Source: Roseibaca sp. Y0-43 (GTDB taxonomy: Bacteria; Pseudomonadota; Alphaproteobacteria; Rhodobacterales; Rhodobacteraceae). Taken from it: a stretch of DNA of 64,000 bases. Both the position numbers and the translations under genes were made by a program. The stretch covers positions 1-64,000 of the forward strand of contig NZ_JAFMPR010000006.1 in assembly GCF_020667835.1 (NCBI RefSeq). Reading direction: 5' to 3'. Of this stretch, positions 25,547 through 34,824 are shown in pieces; position 1 is the first letter of the stretch; every line of letters begins with the position of its first letter. The notes beneath the pieces were generated by a model, which saw nothing but the letters and a program-made list of their open reading frames with translations, did not search any database and had not been told where the DNA came from.

Positions 25547-26887
25547 TTGTGCGCTGTCGTGAAACTGGGCCTTGTCAATCCCGTGGCGCGTCAGCTTGTC
25601 GTAAAGCGCCTTGCGCGACAGGCCGAGGGATTCGTAGACCGGTTTCAGCGCACCGCGATGGCGGATCAGCGCATCGACCAGCAGCTTACGCTCATGCGCG
25701 GCCATCATGTCGGACAGGCGTCCGGTGGCGTCATCCGAGACTTGCACATCCAACTGCGCCACGCCCAGCGCATGGCGCTCCGCGACATTGCGCAACTCGC
25801 GGACATTGCCGGGCCAGTCGAGAGTGGCCAACTGCGCCAGCATCGCCGGGCTTGGGCGGCGCGGGGTCAGGCTGTGGCGGGCCTGAGCGCTTGCCAAGAG
25901 CTGCGAGAAAAGCGCAGGAATGTCCTCTGCCCGGTCCCGCAAGGGCGGCACGGTCAGGCTGACGGCATTCAGACGATAGAGCAGGTCGGGCCGGAACCGC
26001 CCCTCTGCGACAAGGTCTTCCAAGGGCACCCGGCTGGTGGCGATGAAGCGCACATCCAGCTCGCGCAACTCGTTCGACCCAAGCGGCGAGATCACGCGCT
26101 CTTCGATCACGCGCAGGAACTTGGCTTGCAGATCGGGCGGCATGGCGCCGATGTCATCCAGCAGGATCGTGCCGCCGCGCGCATGGTCGAACTTGCCCGA
26201 CCGCGCGCGCAGCGCGCCGGGAAACGCGCCTGCCTCATGGCCGAACAGCTCTGATTCAATCAACGTGTCGGGCAGCGCGCTACAGGTGATCGCAACGAAG
26301 GGCTTCGCAGCCCGCGCCGACATGTCGTGCAGGGCGCGTGCGACCACTTCCTTGCCAGTGCCGGTTTCGCCCACGATCAGCACATCGGCATCTGACGGGC
26401 CAATGGTGCGCAGCTGACGGCGCAGCGCGATCATTGCGTTCGAGCGCCCGACCAACCGCGCTTCCAGATCATCCGCCTGTCCGGCAACGGCCCGCAGGCG
26501 GCGGTTGTCCAGCACCAGCTTTCGATATTCCAGCGCCCGCGCGGCGATGCCGGCCAGTTGCGCGCCCGAGAAAGGCTTTTCCAGAAAATCATGCGCCCCC
26601 TCGCGCATGGCCCGCACGGCCAGCGGCACATCGCCATGGCCGGTTATCAGGATGACCGGGATTTCCGGGTCGATGTCGTGAATGCGGGTCATCAGGCTTA
26701 GCCCGTCCAGCCCCGGCATCCGAATATCAGTAATGACGACCCCCCCGAACCCGGCGGTCATCCGGTCCAGAACGGGTTCGGCGCGGGCAAATCCTTCGGG
26801 GCTTAGGCCCGCAAGATCCAGCGCCTGCTCTGTCGAGCGGCGCAGGTCGGCGTCATCATCTATCAGGAAAACCGGCGCGCCGCTCAT
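25538..26887 (-). CDS. DctD-like sigma-54-type response regulator with GAFPGA loop
   Basis: A 449-residue three-domain regulator. The receiver carries phospho-acceptor Asp54 (VVITDIRMPG) with acidic residues at DDD 10-12 and KPF near 104. The AAA+ domain has Walker A GETGTGKE (173-180), a Walker B-like LLDDIG, and arginine fingers in FRPDLLYRLN. The C-terminal Fis-type helix-turn-helix is KPVYESLGLSRKALYDKL. The loop that should read GAFTGA reads GAFPGA (220-225), so contact with sigma-54 is doubtful, and the Walker B has DD for the usual DE. It overlaps the kinase gene by 4 bases and follows it, so they form one two-component unit next to the TAXI genes they probably control. Confidence 0.9.
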   Translation of the reverse strand: MSGAPVFLIDDDADLRRSTEQALDLAGLSPEGFARAEPVLDRMTAGFGGVVITDIRMPGLDGLSLMTRIHDIDPEIPVILITGHGDVPLAVRAMREGAHDFLEKPFSGAQLAGIAARALEYRKLVLDNRRLRAVAGQADDLEARLVGRSNAMIALRRQLRTIGPSDADVLIVGETGTGKEVVARALHDMSARAAKPFVAITCSALPDTLIESELFGHEAGAFPGALRARSGKFDHARGGTILLDDIGAMPPDLQAKFLRVIEERVISPLGSNELRELDVRFIATSRVPLEDLVAEGRFRPDLLYRLNAVSLTVPPLRDRAEDIPALFSQLLASAQARHSLTPRRPSPAMLAQLATLDWPGNVRELRNVAERHALGVAQLDVQVSDDATGRLSDMMAAHERKLLVDALIRHRGALKPVYESLGLSRKALYDKLTRHGIDKAQFHDSAQDE

Positions 26888-28731
26888 TCTGCCGCATCCA
26901 GTTCGGGCAAAACGGCTGCGGGCAGAACCAACGTGAACACCGCCCCACCCTGCGGATGATTGGCCACGCTCAGCCGCCCGCCGAAATCGCGCACGATGTT
27001 ATAGGTGATCGACAGGCCCAACCCCAAGCCCTTGCCCACTTCCTTGGTGGAAAAGAACGGGTCGAAAATCCGGCCCTGCAAGGCATCCGGCACGCCGGGG
27101 CCATGATCGCGCAGCGTGATCTCGACCATGTCGCCCGCGCGGGTGGCGCGCAGGTGCAGGTGGCGGTTTTCCGTGCCCTCGACCACGTCGATGGCGTTGG
27201 ACAGAAGGTTCACAAGCACCTGTTGCAGCCGCACCAGCCCGCCGGTGACGACCGGCGCGGGCTGTCCGAGGTCAAGATCCAGCGCGACCCCCGCCTTGTC
27301 CAGCCGCCATGCCAGCACGTCGCGCGCGCCGCTGACGGCATCGGCCAAAGAGACCGGGCGCAATTGCTCGTTCGGCTTGCGGGCGAAATTGCGCAAATGG
27401 CGGCTGATGCGCGTCATGCGGTCGATCATGCCCAGAACCTGCCCGATCGTGTCGCGCGCGTCGTCCGTGCGGTTGCGGTCCAGATAGGCGGCGGCATTCT
27501 CGGCGTAATTGCGCGCGGCGGCGAGGGGTTGGTTGAACTCGTGACTAAGTGCTGCCGACATCTGCCCAAGCGCGGCCAGCTTGCCCGCCTGAACCAGTTC
27601 GGCTTGGGTCTGGCGCAGGCGATCCTCGGCCATGCGCCGCTCGGCCACTTCGTCTTGTAGCGCGATATTGGCCTGTTCCAGCTCTGATGTGCGCTGCGCC
27701 ACACGCGCCTCCAGCTCTGCGGCGGCGGCCTGTTGCACGGCCAGCCGTTCGGACAAGCGGCGGCGGTGCTGCCACAGGCTGAACGCGGCCAGCCCCAACA
27801 GGCCCAAGGCCAGCGCACCGGTGCTGACAAGCGTCAGCGCCTGCCGGTAAGCGCTATCCGTGGGCAGAAGCACCTGCATCGTCCAACCGGCGCGGGGCAT
27901 ATAGGTGCTAAGCGCCATGAATTCGTCCTGCCCGCCATCCGGGGCAAGGATGCGCAGCACCGCATGGCCGCCCGGCACCGTGTCGCGGCTATGGCTGATC
28001 TCTCCGATCTCGGCATCGGCATAGCGGCGCGTCTCGCGCGTGCGCGCAAGGCGTGCCGGATCCAGCGCGCCGAATGTGTGGAACAACCAGTCCGAACGGT
28101 AGGACAGAAAGACAATCCCTTCGGTGTCGGTCACGATGATGCGCAGATCGTCATAGGCCCAGGCGCGTTCGATCTGGTCAAGGTCGATCTTGATGACCAC
28201 CACCCCCAAACGCTCGCGCCCGATATTGACCGGCGCGCCGAAGTAATAGCCGCGTTTGTTGGACGTGGTGCCCATGGCGTAGAACCGGCCCAAACCGCCG
28301 GCCATCGCTTCCTTGAAATAGGGGCGGAAGCTGAAATCGCCGCCGACGAAACTGCGGGTCTGGTCGTAATTGCTGGCCGCCAGCGTCATGCCGGTATGGT
28401 CCATCAGGTAGATGACCGACGCACCCGTCCGCTCTGCGGTTTCGCGCAGGTGGCGATTGGCGGCATCGACATGGGCCGGATCGTCGGGGTAGCGCAAGAG
28501 CGCACGCAGCGCAGGCTGTTCGGCCAGCAGCCCCGGCAAGCGTTCGAACCGCGACAACAGGCCCGACAGGCTGGCGGCGGCCAGTGTCAGCGTGCTGGAG
28601 CCGCGATCGTTCAGCTCGGCGAACTGGGCTTGCAGCGCACGGTCATAGGCAAAGCGCGCGGTTCCAAGCGCCGCGAACACCGCCAATGCCCCCAAGAGCC
28701 AGATCAATCGCAAGTATCGCAGGCCCATCAC
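26884..28731 (-). CDS. DctB-like sensor histidine kinase
   Basis: A 615-residue membrane kinase. An N-terminal membrane segment (YLRLIWLLGALAVFAALG) and a second near residue 305 (LVSTGALALGLLGLAAFSLW) enclose a periplasmic double-Cache-type sensor of about 260 residues (HTGMTLAASNYDQTRSFVGGDFSFRPYF). A coiled coil follows, then the H-box SHEFNQPLAAARNYAENA with phospho-His397, and N, G1 and G2 boxes (NLLSNAIDVV, DHGPGVPD, KEVGKGLGLGLS). This layout is that of DctB, which senses C4-dicarboxylates. Its ligand here is not predictable, but the location beside a TAXI transporter suggests the transported solute. Confidence 0.9.
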   Translation of the reverse strand: MMGLRYLRLIWLLGALAVFAALGTARFAYDRALQAQFAELNDRGSSTLTLAAASLSGLLSRFERLPGLLAEQPALRALLRYPDDPAHVDAANRHLRETAERTGASVIYLMDHTGMTLAASNYDQTRSFVGGDFSFRPYFKEAMAGGLGRFYAMGTTSNKRGYYFGAPVNIGRERLGVVVIKIDLDQIERAWAYDDLRIIVTDTEGIVFLSYRSDWLFHTFGALDPARLARTRETRRYADAEIGEISHSRDTVPGGHAVLRILAPDGGQDEFMALSTYMPRAGWTMQVLLPTDSAYRQALTLVSTGALALGLLGLAAFSLWQHRRRLSERLAVQQAAAAELEARVAQRTSELEQANIALQDEVAERRMAEDRLRQTQAELVQAGKLAALGQMSAALSHEFNQPLAAARNYAENAAAYLDRNRTDDARDTIGQVLGMIDRMTRISRHLRNFARKPNEQLRPVSLADAVSGARDVLAWRLDKAGVALDLDLGQPAPVVTGGLVRLQQVLVNLLSNAIDVVEGTENRHLHLRATRAGDMVEITLRDHGPGVPDALQGRIFDPFFSTKEVGKGLGLGLSITYNIVRDFGGRLSVANHPQGGAVFTLVLPAAVLPELDAAE

Positions 28732-28789
28732 CCCGCCCCGCTTGGTCTACGCCTAACAAGACACCCGAAGCGCGCGGCTTGTCAAACCG

Positions 28790-29887
28790 TCACGCGTTGA
28801 ACAGGAAGTGCAGCACATCGCCATCCTGCACCATGTAGGTCTTGCCCTCGACACGGAACTTGCCCGCCTCTTTCGCGCCCGCTTCGCCGCCATGGGCGAT
28901 ATAGTCGTCATAGGCGACCGTTTCGGCCCGGATAAAGCCGCGCTCGAAATCGCCATGGATGACGCCCGCCGCCTGCGGCGCAAGCGTGCCGTGCGGAATG
29001 GTCCAAGCGCGCGCTTCCTTGGGGCCAACGGTAAAGTAGGTTTGCAGGTTCAAAAGCGCATAGCCCGCGCGGATCAGACGGTCGAGGCCCGGCTCTTCCA
29101 GACCCATCTCGGACAGGAACATCTCTGCCTCATCCGCGGCAAGTTGGCTGATCTCTTCCTCGATCTGGGCCGAGATCACCACATGGCCCGCGCCTTGGGC
29201 GGCGGCCATTTCGGCCACGCGCGCGGATTGGGCGTTGCCGCTCGCGGCAGCACTCTCTTCCACGTTGCAGACATACAGCACCGGCTTCGAGGTCAAAAGC
29301 TGCAACATGCGCCACGCCTTGCGCTCGTCATCCGCGACCTGAACGGTGCGGGCGGGTTTGCCATTTTCCAATGCGGCCAATGCACGGCGCAGCAGCGCGT
29401 CCTGCTCGACGGCTTCCTTGTCACCGCTGCGAATCTTGCGAGTCAGGTTCGCCAGCCGTTTCTCGATCGAATCCATGTCGGCGATCATCAACTCTGTCTC
29501 GATGGTTTCGGCATCGGCGACCGGGTCGATCTTGCCTTCGACATGGGTGACATCGTCATCCTCGAAACAGCGCAGCACATGGGCAATCGCATCGACTTCG
29601 CGGATATTGGCTAGGAACTGGTTGCCCAGACCTTCGCCCTTCGACGCCCCGCGCACAAGGCCCGCGATATCGACAAAGGTCATGCGGGTCGGGATGATGT
29701 CTTTCGATTTGCCGATTTCGGCCAGCTTGAACAGGCGCGCATCGGGCACGGCCACATCGCCTACATTGGGTTCAATCGTGCAGAACGGAAAATTCGCCGC
29801 TTGCGCGGCTGCGGTCTTGGTCAGCGCGTTGAACAGGGTCGATTTGCCAACATTCGGCAGGCCGACGATTCCCATGCGAAAGCCCAT
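28790..29887 (-). CDS. ychF: Redox-regulated ATPase/GTPase YchF (OLA1 family)
   Basis: A 365-residue TRAFAC P-loop protein that binds ribosomes and prefers ATP over GTP. It begins MGFRMGIVGLPNVGKSTLFNALT (G1), with DIAGLVRGASKGEGLGNQFL (G3/switch II) and the altered G4 region VLYVCNVEE. The C-terminal TGS domain (LLNLQTYFTVGPKEARAWTIP to DGDVLHFLFNA) is complete. ATG 29887 is chosen because the P-loop follows directly; ATG 29899 is possible. Stand-alone gene. Confidence 0.96.
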   Translation of the reverse strand: MGFRMGIVGLPNVGKSTLFNALTKTAAAQAANFPFCTIEPNVGDVAVPDARLFKLAEIGKSKDIIPTRMTFVDIAGLVRGASKGEGLGNQFLANIREVDAIAHVLRCFEDDDVTHVEGKIDPVADAETIETELMIADMDSIEKRLANLTRKIRSGDKEAVEQDALLRRALAALENGKPARTVQVADDERKAWRMLQLLTSKPVLYVCNVEESAAASGNAQSARVAEMAAAQGAGHVVISAQIEEEISQLAADEAEMFLSEMGLEEPGLDRLIRAGYALLNLQTYFTVGPKEARAWTIPHGTLAPQAAGVIHGDFERGFIRAETVAYDDYIAHGGEAGAKEAGKFRVEGKTYMVQDGDVLHFLFNA

Positions 29888-29965
29888 GCTATCCCCCAAA
29901 GGCTGCGGTTTGGCCTGCTTCTAGGCGGGGCGGCGCGCGGGCACAAGACTTGGTCGCACGCGGAC

Positions 29966-31591
29966 CTAGCGCGCCATGTCCGGCCCGTCTTGCCAGATCG
30001 CGCGGCGAATGGCCGGGTCGAAGCGCAACTGCTGGTTCAACAGCTCCATGCCCAACTCTGCCCGCAAGCTGGGCTCGTCGCGCAGCAACGATACCCCAAG
30101 GCCCGCCCGCCCCTCGGGCCCCAAGAGGCCCAGAAAATCCAGAAGGGTCGGATAGACGTCTATCGTGGCGCCTGCCAGGTCGATCTGGCGCGGCACGGCA
30201 TCGTCGGACAGCATCATCACCGTGTTGCGCCGCGTGTCCTGCCCCAGAAGCGCGCGCAAGCGCGGGTCATGGCCCAGATGGTCGGACATCAACAGGAACA
30301 CGGTCTTGCGCGCGCCTTGATTTGCCCGCACGAAACGGACGAAATCGCGCACCTGTTGGGCCAGGCAATAGGCCGCCGGACCTATTTCAGAGACATGCGC
30401 CACGCGCCCGTCTTCGCGGCACGCGCGAGAGACAAGGTGACGCGGTCCATGCGGGCCGAAGGTCTGCACCATAAGCAGGAACGGATCGGTCCGCGACGCC
30501 AGATCCAGATAGCGCGTGCGGGCATGGTCCAGGACCATCTGGTCATCGACCACCCAATGGTATTTGGCTTGCGCGACCTCTGGCTGCGGGAAAACGGTTT
30601 CCAGCCGCTCCAGATCGGTGATCCGGTCGAAGCCATGGCTGTTGACGAAATGGTGATTGCCCGCGAAACGGCGGTCATTGCCCAAGATATACTCGTTCCA
30701 GTATCCGCGCGCTTTCAGAATATCGCCAAGGCAGGTCTGCGCGGTCAGGAAATCGGTCTGGTCGGCAAACATGTTCAGGGCGTTGCCCTGCGCGTTGGGC
30801 AAAAGCGGCAGGCCACATTGGCTTGCCACGATCCCGGCGATGGTCCAGCCGGTCCCGTCTATCTGGGCGATATCGGTGAAAACCAGCGCCTCGCGTTCCA
30901 GCTCTGCCAAGGGGGCATAGGCCTCGCCGAACAGGTCGGTGCGCTTATATCCGCGCTCGAACCCCTCAAGGTAGATCAAGACGATGTCGGGCCGCTCTGC
31001 CTGCGCGACGGGTTGCGGCGTGACCAACCGGCTGTGCAAGCCCAAGGGCGCGGTGGTGACACCCGTGGCCGACAGCGCCGCCCAAAGCGTCGGGTTCACC
31101 AACCATAGCGCCATGGCACCAGCCACGGCGGCGGTGGTCCGCAACTTGAACAGGCTGCCCAAGTGAAACACCGCCAGCACATATAATAAGATCGCCCCAA
31201 GGCTTTGCACGAGTGCCGGGCGGCTTTCGACGAAACTGTCCACCGTCACCCCTGCGCGCAGATGGTGCAGAAGGGCCATGAAATCGACATAGCCGAACAT
31301 GCGCATGACGATGGCGAAGGGCAGCAGCACGAAGGCCATCGTGAACAGCAGCAGATAGGCCTTGGAAAACCGCTGCCACAGCATCCGCCCGCCCATGACC
31401 AGCGCCACCGCGTAAAAAGCCGCCAAGCTGGGCGCGAGCGACCAGAACGACACCGCCGGAAACAGCAACACGATCAGGCAGGCGGACAGCACCGCGAATA
31501 ACAGGCACGCCGCAACCCAGCCCCGCAGCCCGACGCGCTGGACGGGTCGCGCCGCCTGTGCCGCCCGGTCGTGCTGCCTGTGCTGTTCCAT
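29966..31591 (-). CDS. Sulfatase-fold membrane transferase (OpgB/LTA-synthase-like)
   Basis: A 541-residue protein. The first 190 residues hold about five membrane helices. The rest is an alkaline-phosphatase/sulfatase-fold domain facing the periplasm: [18 protein letters not shown] (first metal Glu), [20 protein letters not shown] (catalytic Thr region), [15 protein letters not shown] and [12 protein letters not shown] (metal Asp-His). This is the plan of phosphoglycerol and phosphoethanolamine transferases that decorate periplasmic glucans or lipids. The donor and acceptor are unknown. ATG 31591 is preferred; a longer frame starts at 31648. Alone, facing away from trpA. Confidence 0.8.
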   Translation of the reverse strand: MEQHRQHDRAAQAARPVQRVGLRGWVAACLLFAVLSACLIVLLFPAVSFWSLAPSLAAFYAVALVMGGRMLWQRFSKAYLLLFTMAFVLLPFAIVMRMFGYVDFMALLHHLRAGVTVDSFVESRPALVQSLGAILLYVLAVFHLGSLFKLRTTAAVAGAMALWLVNPTLWAALSATGVTTAPLGLHSRLVTPQPVAQAERPDIVLIYLEGFERGYKRTDLFGEAYAPLAELEREALVFTDIAQIDGTGWTIAGIVASQCGLPLLPNAQGNALNMFADQTDFLTAQTCLGDILKARGYWNEYILGNDRRFAGNHHFVNSHGFDRITDLERLETVFPQPEVAQAKYHWVVDDQMVLDHARTRYLDLASRTDPFLLMVQTFGPHGPRHLVSRACREDGRVAHVSEIGPAAYCLAQQVRDFVRFVRANQGARKTVFLLMSDHLGHDPRLRALLGQDTRRNTVMMLSDDAVPRQIDLAGATIDVYPTLLDFLGLLGPEGRAGLGVSLLRDEPSLRAELGMELLNQQLRFDPAIRRAIWQDGPDMAR

Positions 31592-31720
31592 CACTCTGCC
31601 ATGGATTGCATTTCGGTCGGAAACAACATGGCAAAAGCGGCTTTTCAATGTCTAGCCCATGGTCTTGATTGCGTCTTTATGGTTTTTCAGCCACACCCGC
31701 CCAAAAGAACGAGAGTTGCC

Positions 31721-32512
31721 ATGACCCGAATCGATACCAAATTCGCCGACCTGAAATCGCAAGGCCGCAAGGCTTTCGTGGCCTATATCATGGCGGGCGA
31801 TCCCGATATCGAAACCTCGCTTGCGGTCATGCGCGGGCTGCCGGATGCCGGCGTGGACATCATTGAACTGGGTGTGCCCTTCACCGACCCGATGGCCGAC
31901 GGCCCGACCATTCAGCTTGCCGGTCAACGTGCGCTGGATGGCGGCCAGACGCTGGAAAAGACCTTGCAAATGGTCCGCGATTTCCGCGCGGGCAACGACA
32001 CGACCCCGATCGTTCTGATGGGCTATTACAACCCGATCTATTCGCGCGGGGTAGATCGCTTCCTGACCGACGCGCGCGAGGCGGGCGTGGACGGGTTGAT
32101 CGTGGTGGACCTTCCGCCAGAGGAAGACAGCGAGCTTTGCCTGCCCGCGCAAGAGGCGGGTCTGAACTTCATCCGGCTGGCCACGCCGACGACAGATGCC
32201 GGGCGTCTGCCAAAGGTGCTGACCAACACCTCGGGCTTTGTTTACTATGTGTCGATCACCGGGATCACTGGCGCGGCCGCCGCGCAGGCGGCCGATGTCG
32301 GGCCGGAAGTGGCGCGTATCAAGGCCGCAACCGACCTGCCGGTCATCGTCGGCTTCGGCATTTCCACCCCCGACACCGCGCAAGAGATCGCGAGTGTCGC
32401 CGATGGGTGCGTGGTGGGGTCGGCCATCGTGAAACAGATTGCCGATGGCAAGCCGCTGGACGAGGTTCTGGCCTATGTCAAAACACTATCGGACGGCGCG
32501 CATCGCGGCTGA
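31721..32512 (+). CDS. trpA: Tryptophan synthase alpha subunit
   Basis: A 263-residue TIM-barrel enzyme that splits indole-glycerol phosphate for TrpB. The catalytic Glu and Asp are in [20 protein letters not shown]. Further signatures are [37 protein letters not shown] and VIVGFGIST with the phosphate-binding GS near the end (VVGSAIV). GAGAG lies before the ATG at 31721. trpB is not in the window, so trpA appears separate from its partner, as is common in Rhodobacterales where accD may follow trpB elsewhere. Confidence 0.97.
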   Translation: MTRIDTKFADLKSQGRKAFVAYIMAGDPDIETSLAVMRGLPDAGVDIIELGVPFTDPMADGPTIQLAGQRALDGGQTLEKTLQMVRDFRAGNDTTPIVLMGYYNPIYSRGVDRFLTDAREAGVDGLIVVDLPPEEDSELCLPAQEAGLNFIRLATPTTDAGRLPKVLTNTSGFVYYVSITGITGAAAAQAADVGPEVARIKAATDLPVIVGFGISTPDTAQEIASVADGCVVGSAIVKQIADGKPLDEVLAYVKTLSDGAHRG

Positions 32513-32536
32513 CGGATAACAGCGGTTGCGGCCCGT

Positions 32537-33079
32537 TTAATTGGCTGCAACCGCGAGAGCGTTCGCACGCTCGCCAAGCACAACGGCCCACCACAATTTG
32601 CCGTTTTCATCCTGATGCCAGCCAACGCCCACATCGGTGGCGCGCGGATCAAGGATAACCTGCCGGGTTTCCGGCTCGATCATCCAGGCGTTGACGGTTT
32701 CGATCTCTGTCTCGAAGGTTTCCGAGATCAGCTCGCCCACGAACGCGCCCTGATAGCCCGCGCGCTGCGTGCGCAGGATGGGGCTGGACCCGTCCGAACC
32801 CCAATGCCACGGGCGCTGTTGAAAGGACATGTCCTGCGCATGTGTCGCCCCGGCGCTGGCCAGTTCCAGGCTGCTGGCCAAGGGCGGCAAACCGTTTTGC
32901 GCGCGCATCGTGTTGATGCCGTCCTGCATCCGCTGACGCACGCGCGGCGCGTCATTCGCCCCGATTCGATACACGACCGGCACTGGCTTGCCATCCGGCC
33001 CCATGCGCATGGGGGTGGTCATGGTGGTGCAGGCACTCAGCCCGAGGACAAGCAACAAAAACGAAGCAACGAGGCGCAT
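32537..33079 (-). CDS. CAP/SCP-domain lipoprotein
   Basis: A 180-residue protein with a lipoprotein signal peptide (lipobox LSAC, Cys17). The mature part is a CAP (SCP/PR-1/YkwD) domain: NTMRAQNGLPPLASSLELASAGATHAQDM, then WHWGSDGSSP (metal or substrate His), GELISETFETEIETVNAWM and GVGWHQDENGKLWWAVVLG. CAP proteins are extracytoplasmic and their bacterial role is unsettled; wall or lipid binding has been proposed. It is convergent with trpA. Confidence 0.85.
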   Translation of the reverse strand: MRLVASFLLLVLGLSACTTMTTPMRMGPDGKPVPVVYRIGANDAPRVRQRMQDGINTMRAQNGLPPLASSLELASAGATHAQDMSFQQRPWHWGSDGSSPILRTQRAGYQGAFVGELISETFETEIETVNAWMIEPETRQVILDPRATDVGVGWHQDENGKLWWAVVLGERANALAVAAN

Positions 33080-33349
33080 AGGGTCATCTTCCAGCTAGAA
33101 CGGCCCGACCCTTAGCGGGTTCGCCGCGGCATTTCAAACACAACTCACCGTGAAGAGGTCCGACTGTCGCGACTATGGCACCAAAGGGCCCAGAAAGTGT
33201 TGCGAATTTGACGACGCGTCTAAAATCTGTGGTGACAAGCAAAACGGCACGTTGCGTTCAGGCGCAGAAAATGGTTTCAACCGGATTACGACATTTCGTC
33301 TTGGGAGCCAGCACAAATGTTCTGTGTTGGCGAATTCTGGAGGTTTACT

Positions 33350-33547
33350 ATGAAGAAGATCGCACTCGCAGCTGCTCTGTCGATGGCCGCAACCACCGCT
33401 TTTGCTGGTGGCATGGGCGGCAAGTACAAAGAGCCGGTTATCGAACCCGCTGTTGTTGTCGAAGACGTCAAGTCCTCGTCGGCTTCGGGCATCATCGTTC
33501 CGCTGATGCTGCTGCTGGTTGTCGCTGCTGCCGCTGCTTCGCGCTAA
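33350..33547 (+). CDS. Small secreted or membrane protein (65 aa)
   Basis: A 65-residue product that starts with a signal peptide (MKKIALAAALSMAATTAFA), then GGMGGKYKEPVIEPAVVVED, and ends in a hydrophobic stretch (SGIIVPLMLLLVVAAAAASR) that could be a C-terminal membrane anchor. TGGAGG 7 bases upstream and a strong terminator right after it show that it is a real single-gene unit. Similar short proteins lie beside hemH in related genomes, as I recall. Function unknown. The 270-base gap before it must hold its promoter and that of the divergent CAP gene; I see no clear consensus. Confidence 0.75.
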   Translation: MKKIALAAALSMAATTAFAGGMGGKYKEPVIEPAVVVEDVKSSSASGIIVPLMLLLVVAAAAASR

Positions 33548-33570
33548 GCAACGCATCTTGCGAAAAGAAA

Positions 33571-33598
33571 ATGGTGGGCCTTGGCCCACCATTTTTTT
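33571..33598 (+). terminator. Terminator after the 65-residue gene
   Basis: TGGTGGGCC, loop TT, GGCCCACCA, then eight T. A-rich bases before the stem mean that it may also stop the opposite strand. Confidence 0.9.
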
Positions 33599-33612
33599 TG
33601 CCTCTACGAGAA

Positions 33613-33641
33613 AAGAAAACGGCCAGTCGCGACTGGCCGTT
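33613..33641 (-). terminator. Terminator of hemH
   Basis: A perfect 12-bp inverted repeat, AACGGCCAGTCG / CGACTGGCCGTT (33618-33641). Read on the minus strand it is followed by TTTTCTTTTC, so it ends hemH transcription. It lies beside the terminator of the facing gene. Confidence 0.75.
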
Positions 33642-33657
33642 TCGCATTCATGCTGGA

Positions 33658-34773
33658 TCAGGACCAACCTTTCAGGTTTTCTTCGATCACCTCGGTCAGC
33701 GCGGCGATGTGCTGCGCATCGTCGTTCAGGCAGGGAATATAGGTGAAATGGTCACCACCCGCCTCTTCGAAGCTCTCGCAAATCTCTTCGTTGATTTCTT
33801 CAAGCGTCTCGATGCAATCCGCAGAGAAGGCCGGCGCGATCACGGCCAGCCGTTTTACACCCTGCTTGGCGAGATCGGCGACATGATCGACCGTGTAGGG
33901 ACGCAGCCAACCTTCGGGGCCGAAGACCGACTGGAAGGTGGTCTGGATGGACCCTTCGGGCCAGCCAAGTTCCTCGCGCAGCAGACGCGTAGTTTTCTGG
34001 CACTGGCAATGGTAAGGATCGCCCTCCATCAGGTAGCGCTTCGGCATCCCGTGATATGAGGCGACCAGCACTTCAGGCTTTTCTTCCATCGCATCATAGG
34101 CGCGGCGCACGGAATCGGCCAAGGCCTTGATGTAGGACGGATGTTCGAAATACGGCGCGACCGTGCGCACGGCGGGTTGCCATTTTTGCGTCATCAGAGC
34201 GCGGAAGAACTGATCGCAGGCGGTCGCAGAGGTGGCACCGGCGTAATGCGGGTAAAGAGGGAAGAACAGGATCTTCTCGCAGCCGGCCTTGACCATCTCA
34301 TCCACCTTGGACGTGGTAGAGGGGTTGCCGTAGCGCATACAGAAATCAACCATGACATTGTCGCCGTATTTCTCGGCCACGGCCTCTGCGATCAAGCGGG
34401 TCTGGTCCTTGGTGATGGTCAAGAGCGGGCTTTCGTTCTTTTCCATGTTCCAGATGGATTTGTAATTCGCCCCCGACGTAAACGGCCGCTTGGTCAGGAT
34501 GATAAGCTGCAACAGCGGCTGCCACAGCCACGCCGGGTAATCCACCACGCGCTTGTCGGACAGGAACTCGTTCAGGTAGCGGCGCATCGACCAATAGTCG
34601 TAATTGTCAGGCGTGCCGAGATTGGCGATCAAAACCCCGATCTTCGCCTGCGGCACGGCGGGATGGTCGGCATCGGCATGGGCCAGACGCCCGGTGCCGG
34701 GCTGATCCATGTGGACGGGACACTTTCCCGCGGGGTGCGCTTGCTTTGCATCGAGCATGGCTTCGTCTTTCAT
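33658..34773 (-). CDS. hemH: Ferrochelatase
   Basis: A 371-residue enzyme that inserts Fe2+ into protoporphyrin IX in the last step of heme synthesis. Signatures are GVLIANLGTPDNYDYWSMRRYLNEFL at the start of the fold, MRYGNPS, PLYPHYAGATSATACDQ, LVASYHGMPKRY (metal-ligand His) and SADCIETLEEINEE (catalytic Glu). An N-terminal extension of about 40 residues precedes the fold (MKDEAMLDAKQAHPAGKCPVHMD), longer than in E. coli. GGAGG lies before the ATG. Confidence 0.97.
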   Translation of the reverse strand: MKDEAMLDAKQAHPAGKCPVHMDQPGTGRLAHADADHPAVPQAKIGVLIANLGTPDNYDYWSMRRYLNEFLSDKRVVDYPAWLWQPLLQLIILTKRPFTSGANYKSIWNMEKNESPLLTITKDQTRLIAEAVAEKYGDNVMVDFCMRYGNPSTTSKVDEMVKAGCEKILFFPLYPHYAGATSATACDQFFRALMTQKWQPAVRTVAPYFEHPSYIKALADSVRRAYDAMEEKPEVLVASYHGMPKRYLMEGDPYHCQCQKTTRLLREELGWPEGSIQTTFQSVFGPEGWLRPYTVDHVADLAKQGVKRLAVIAPAFSADCIETLEEINEEICESFEEAGGDHFTYIPCLNDDAQHIAALTEVIEENLKGWS

Positions 34774-34824
34774 CTCACCGCCTCCTAATCGCTTTGGTCG
34801 GAAATAGCGGATTCGCGGGCGGAA

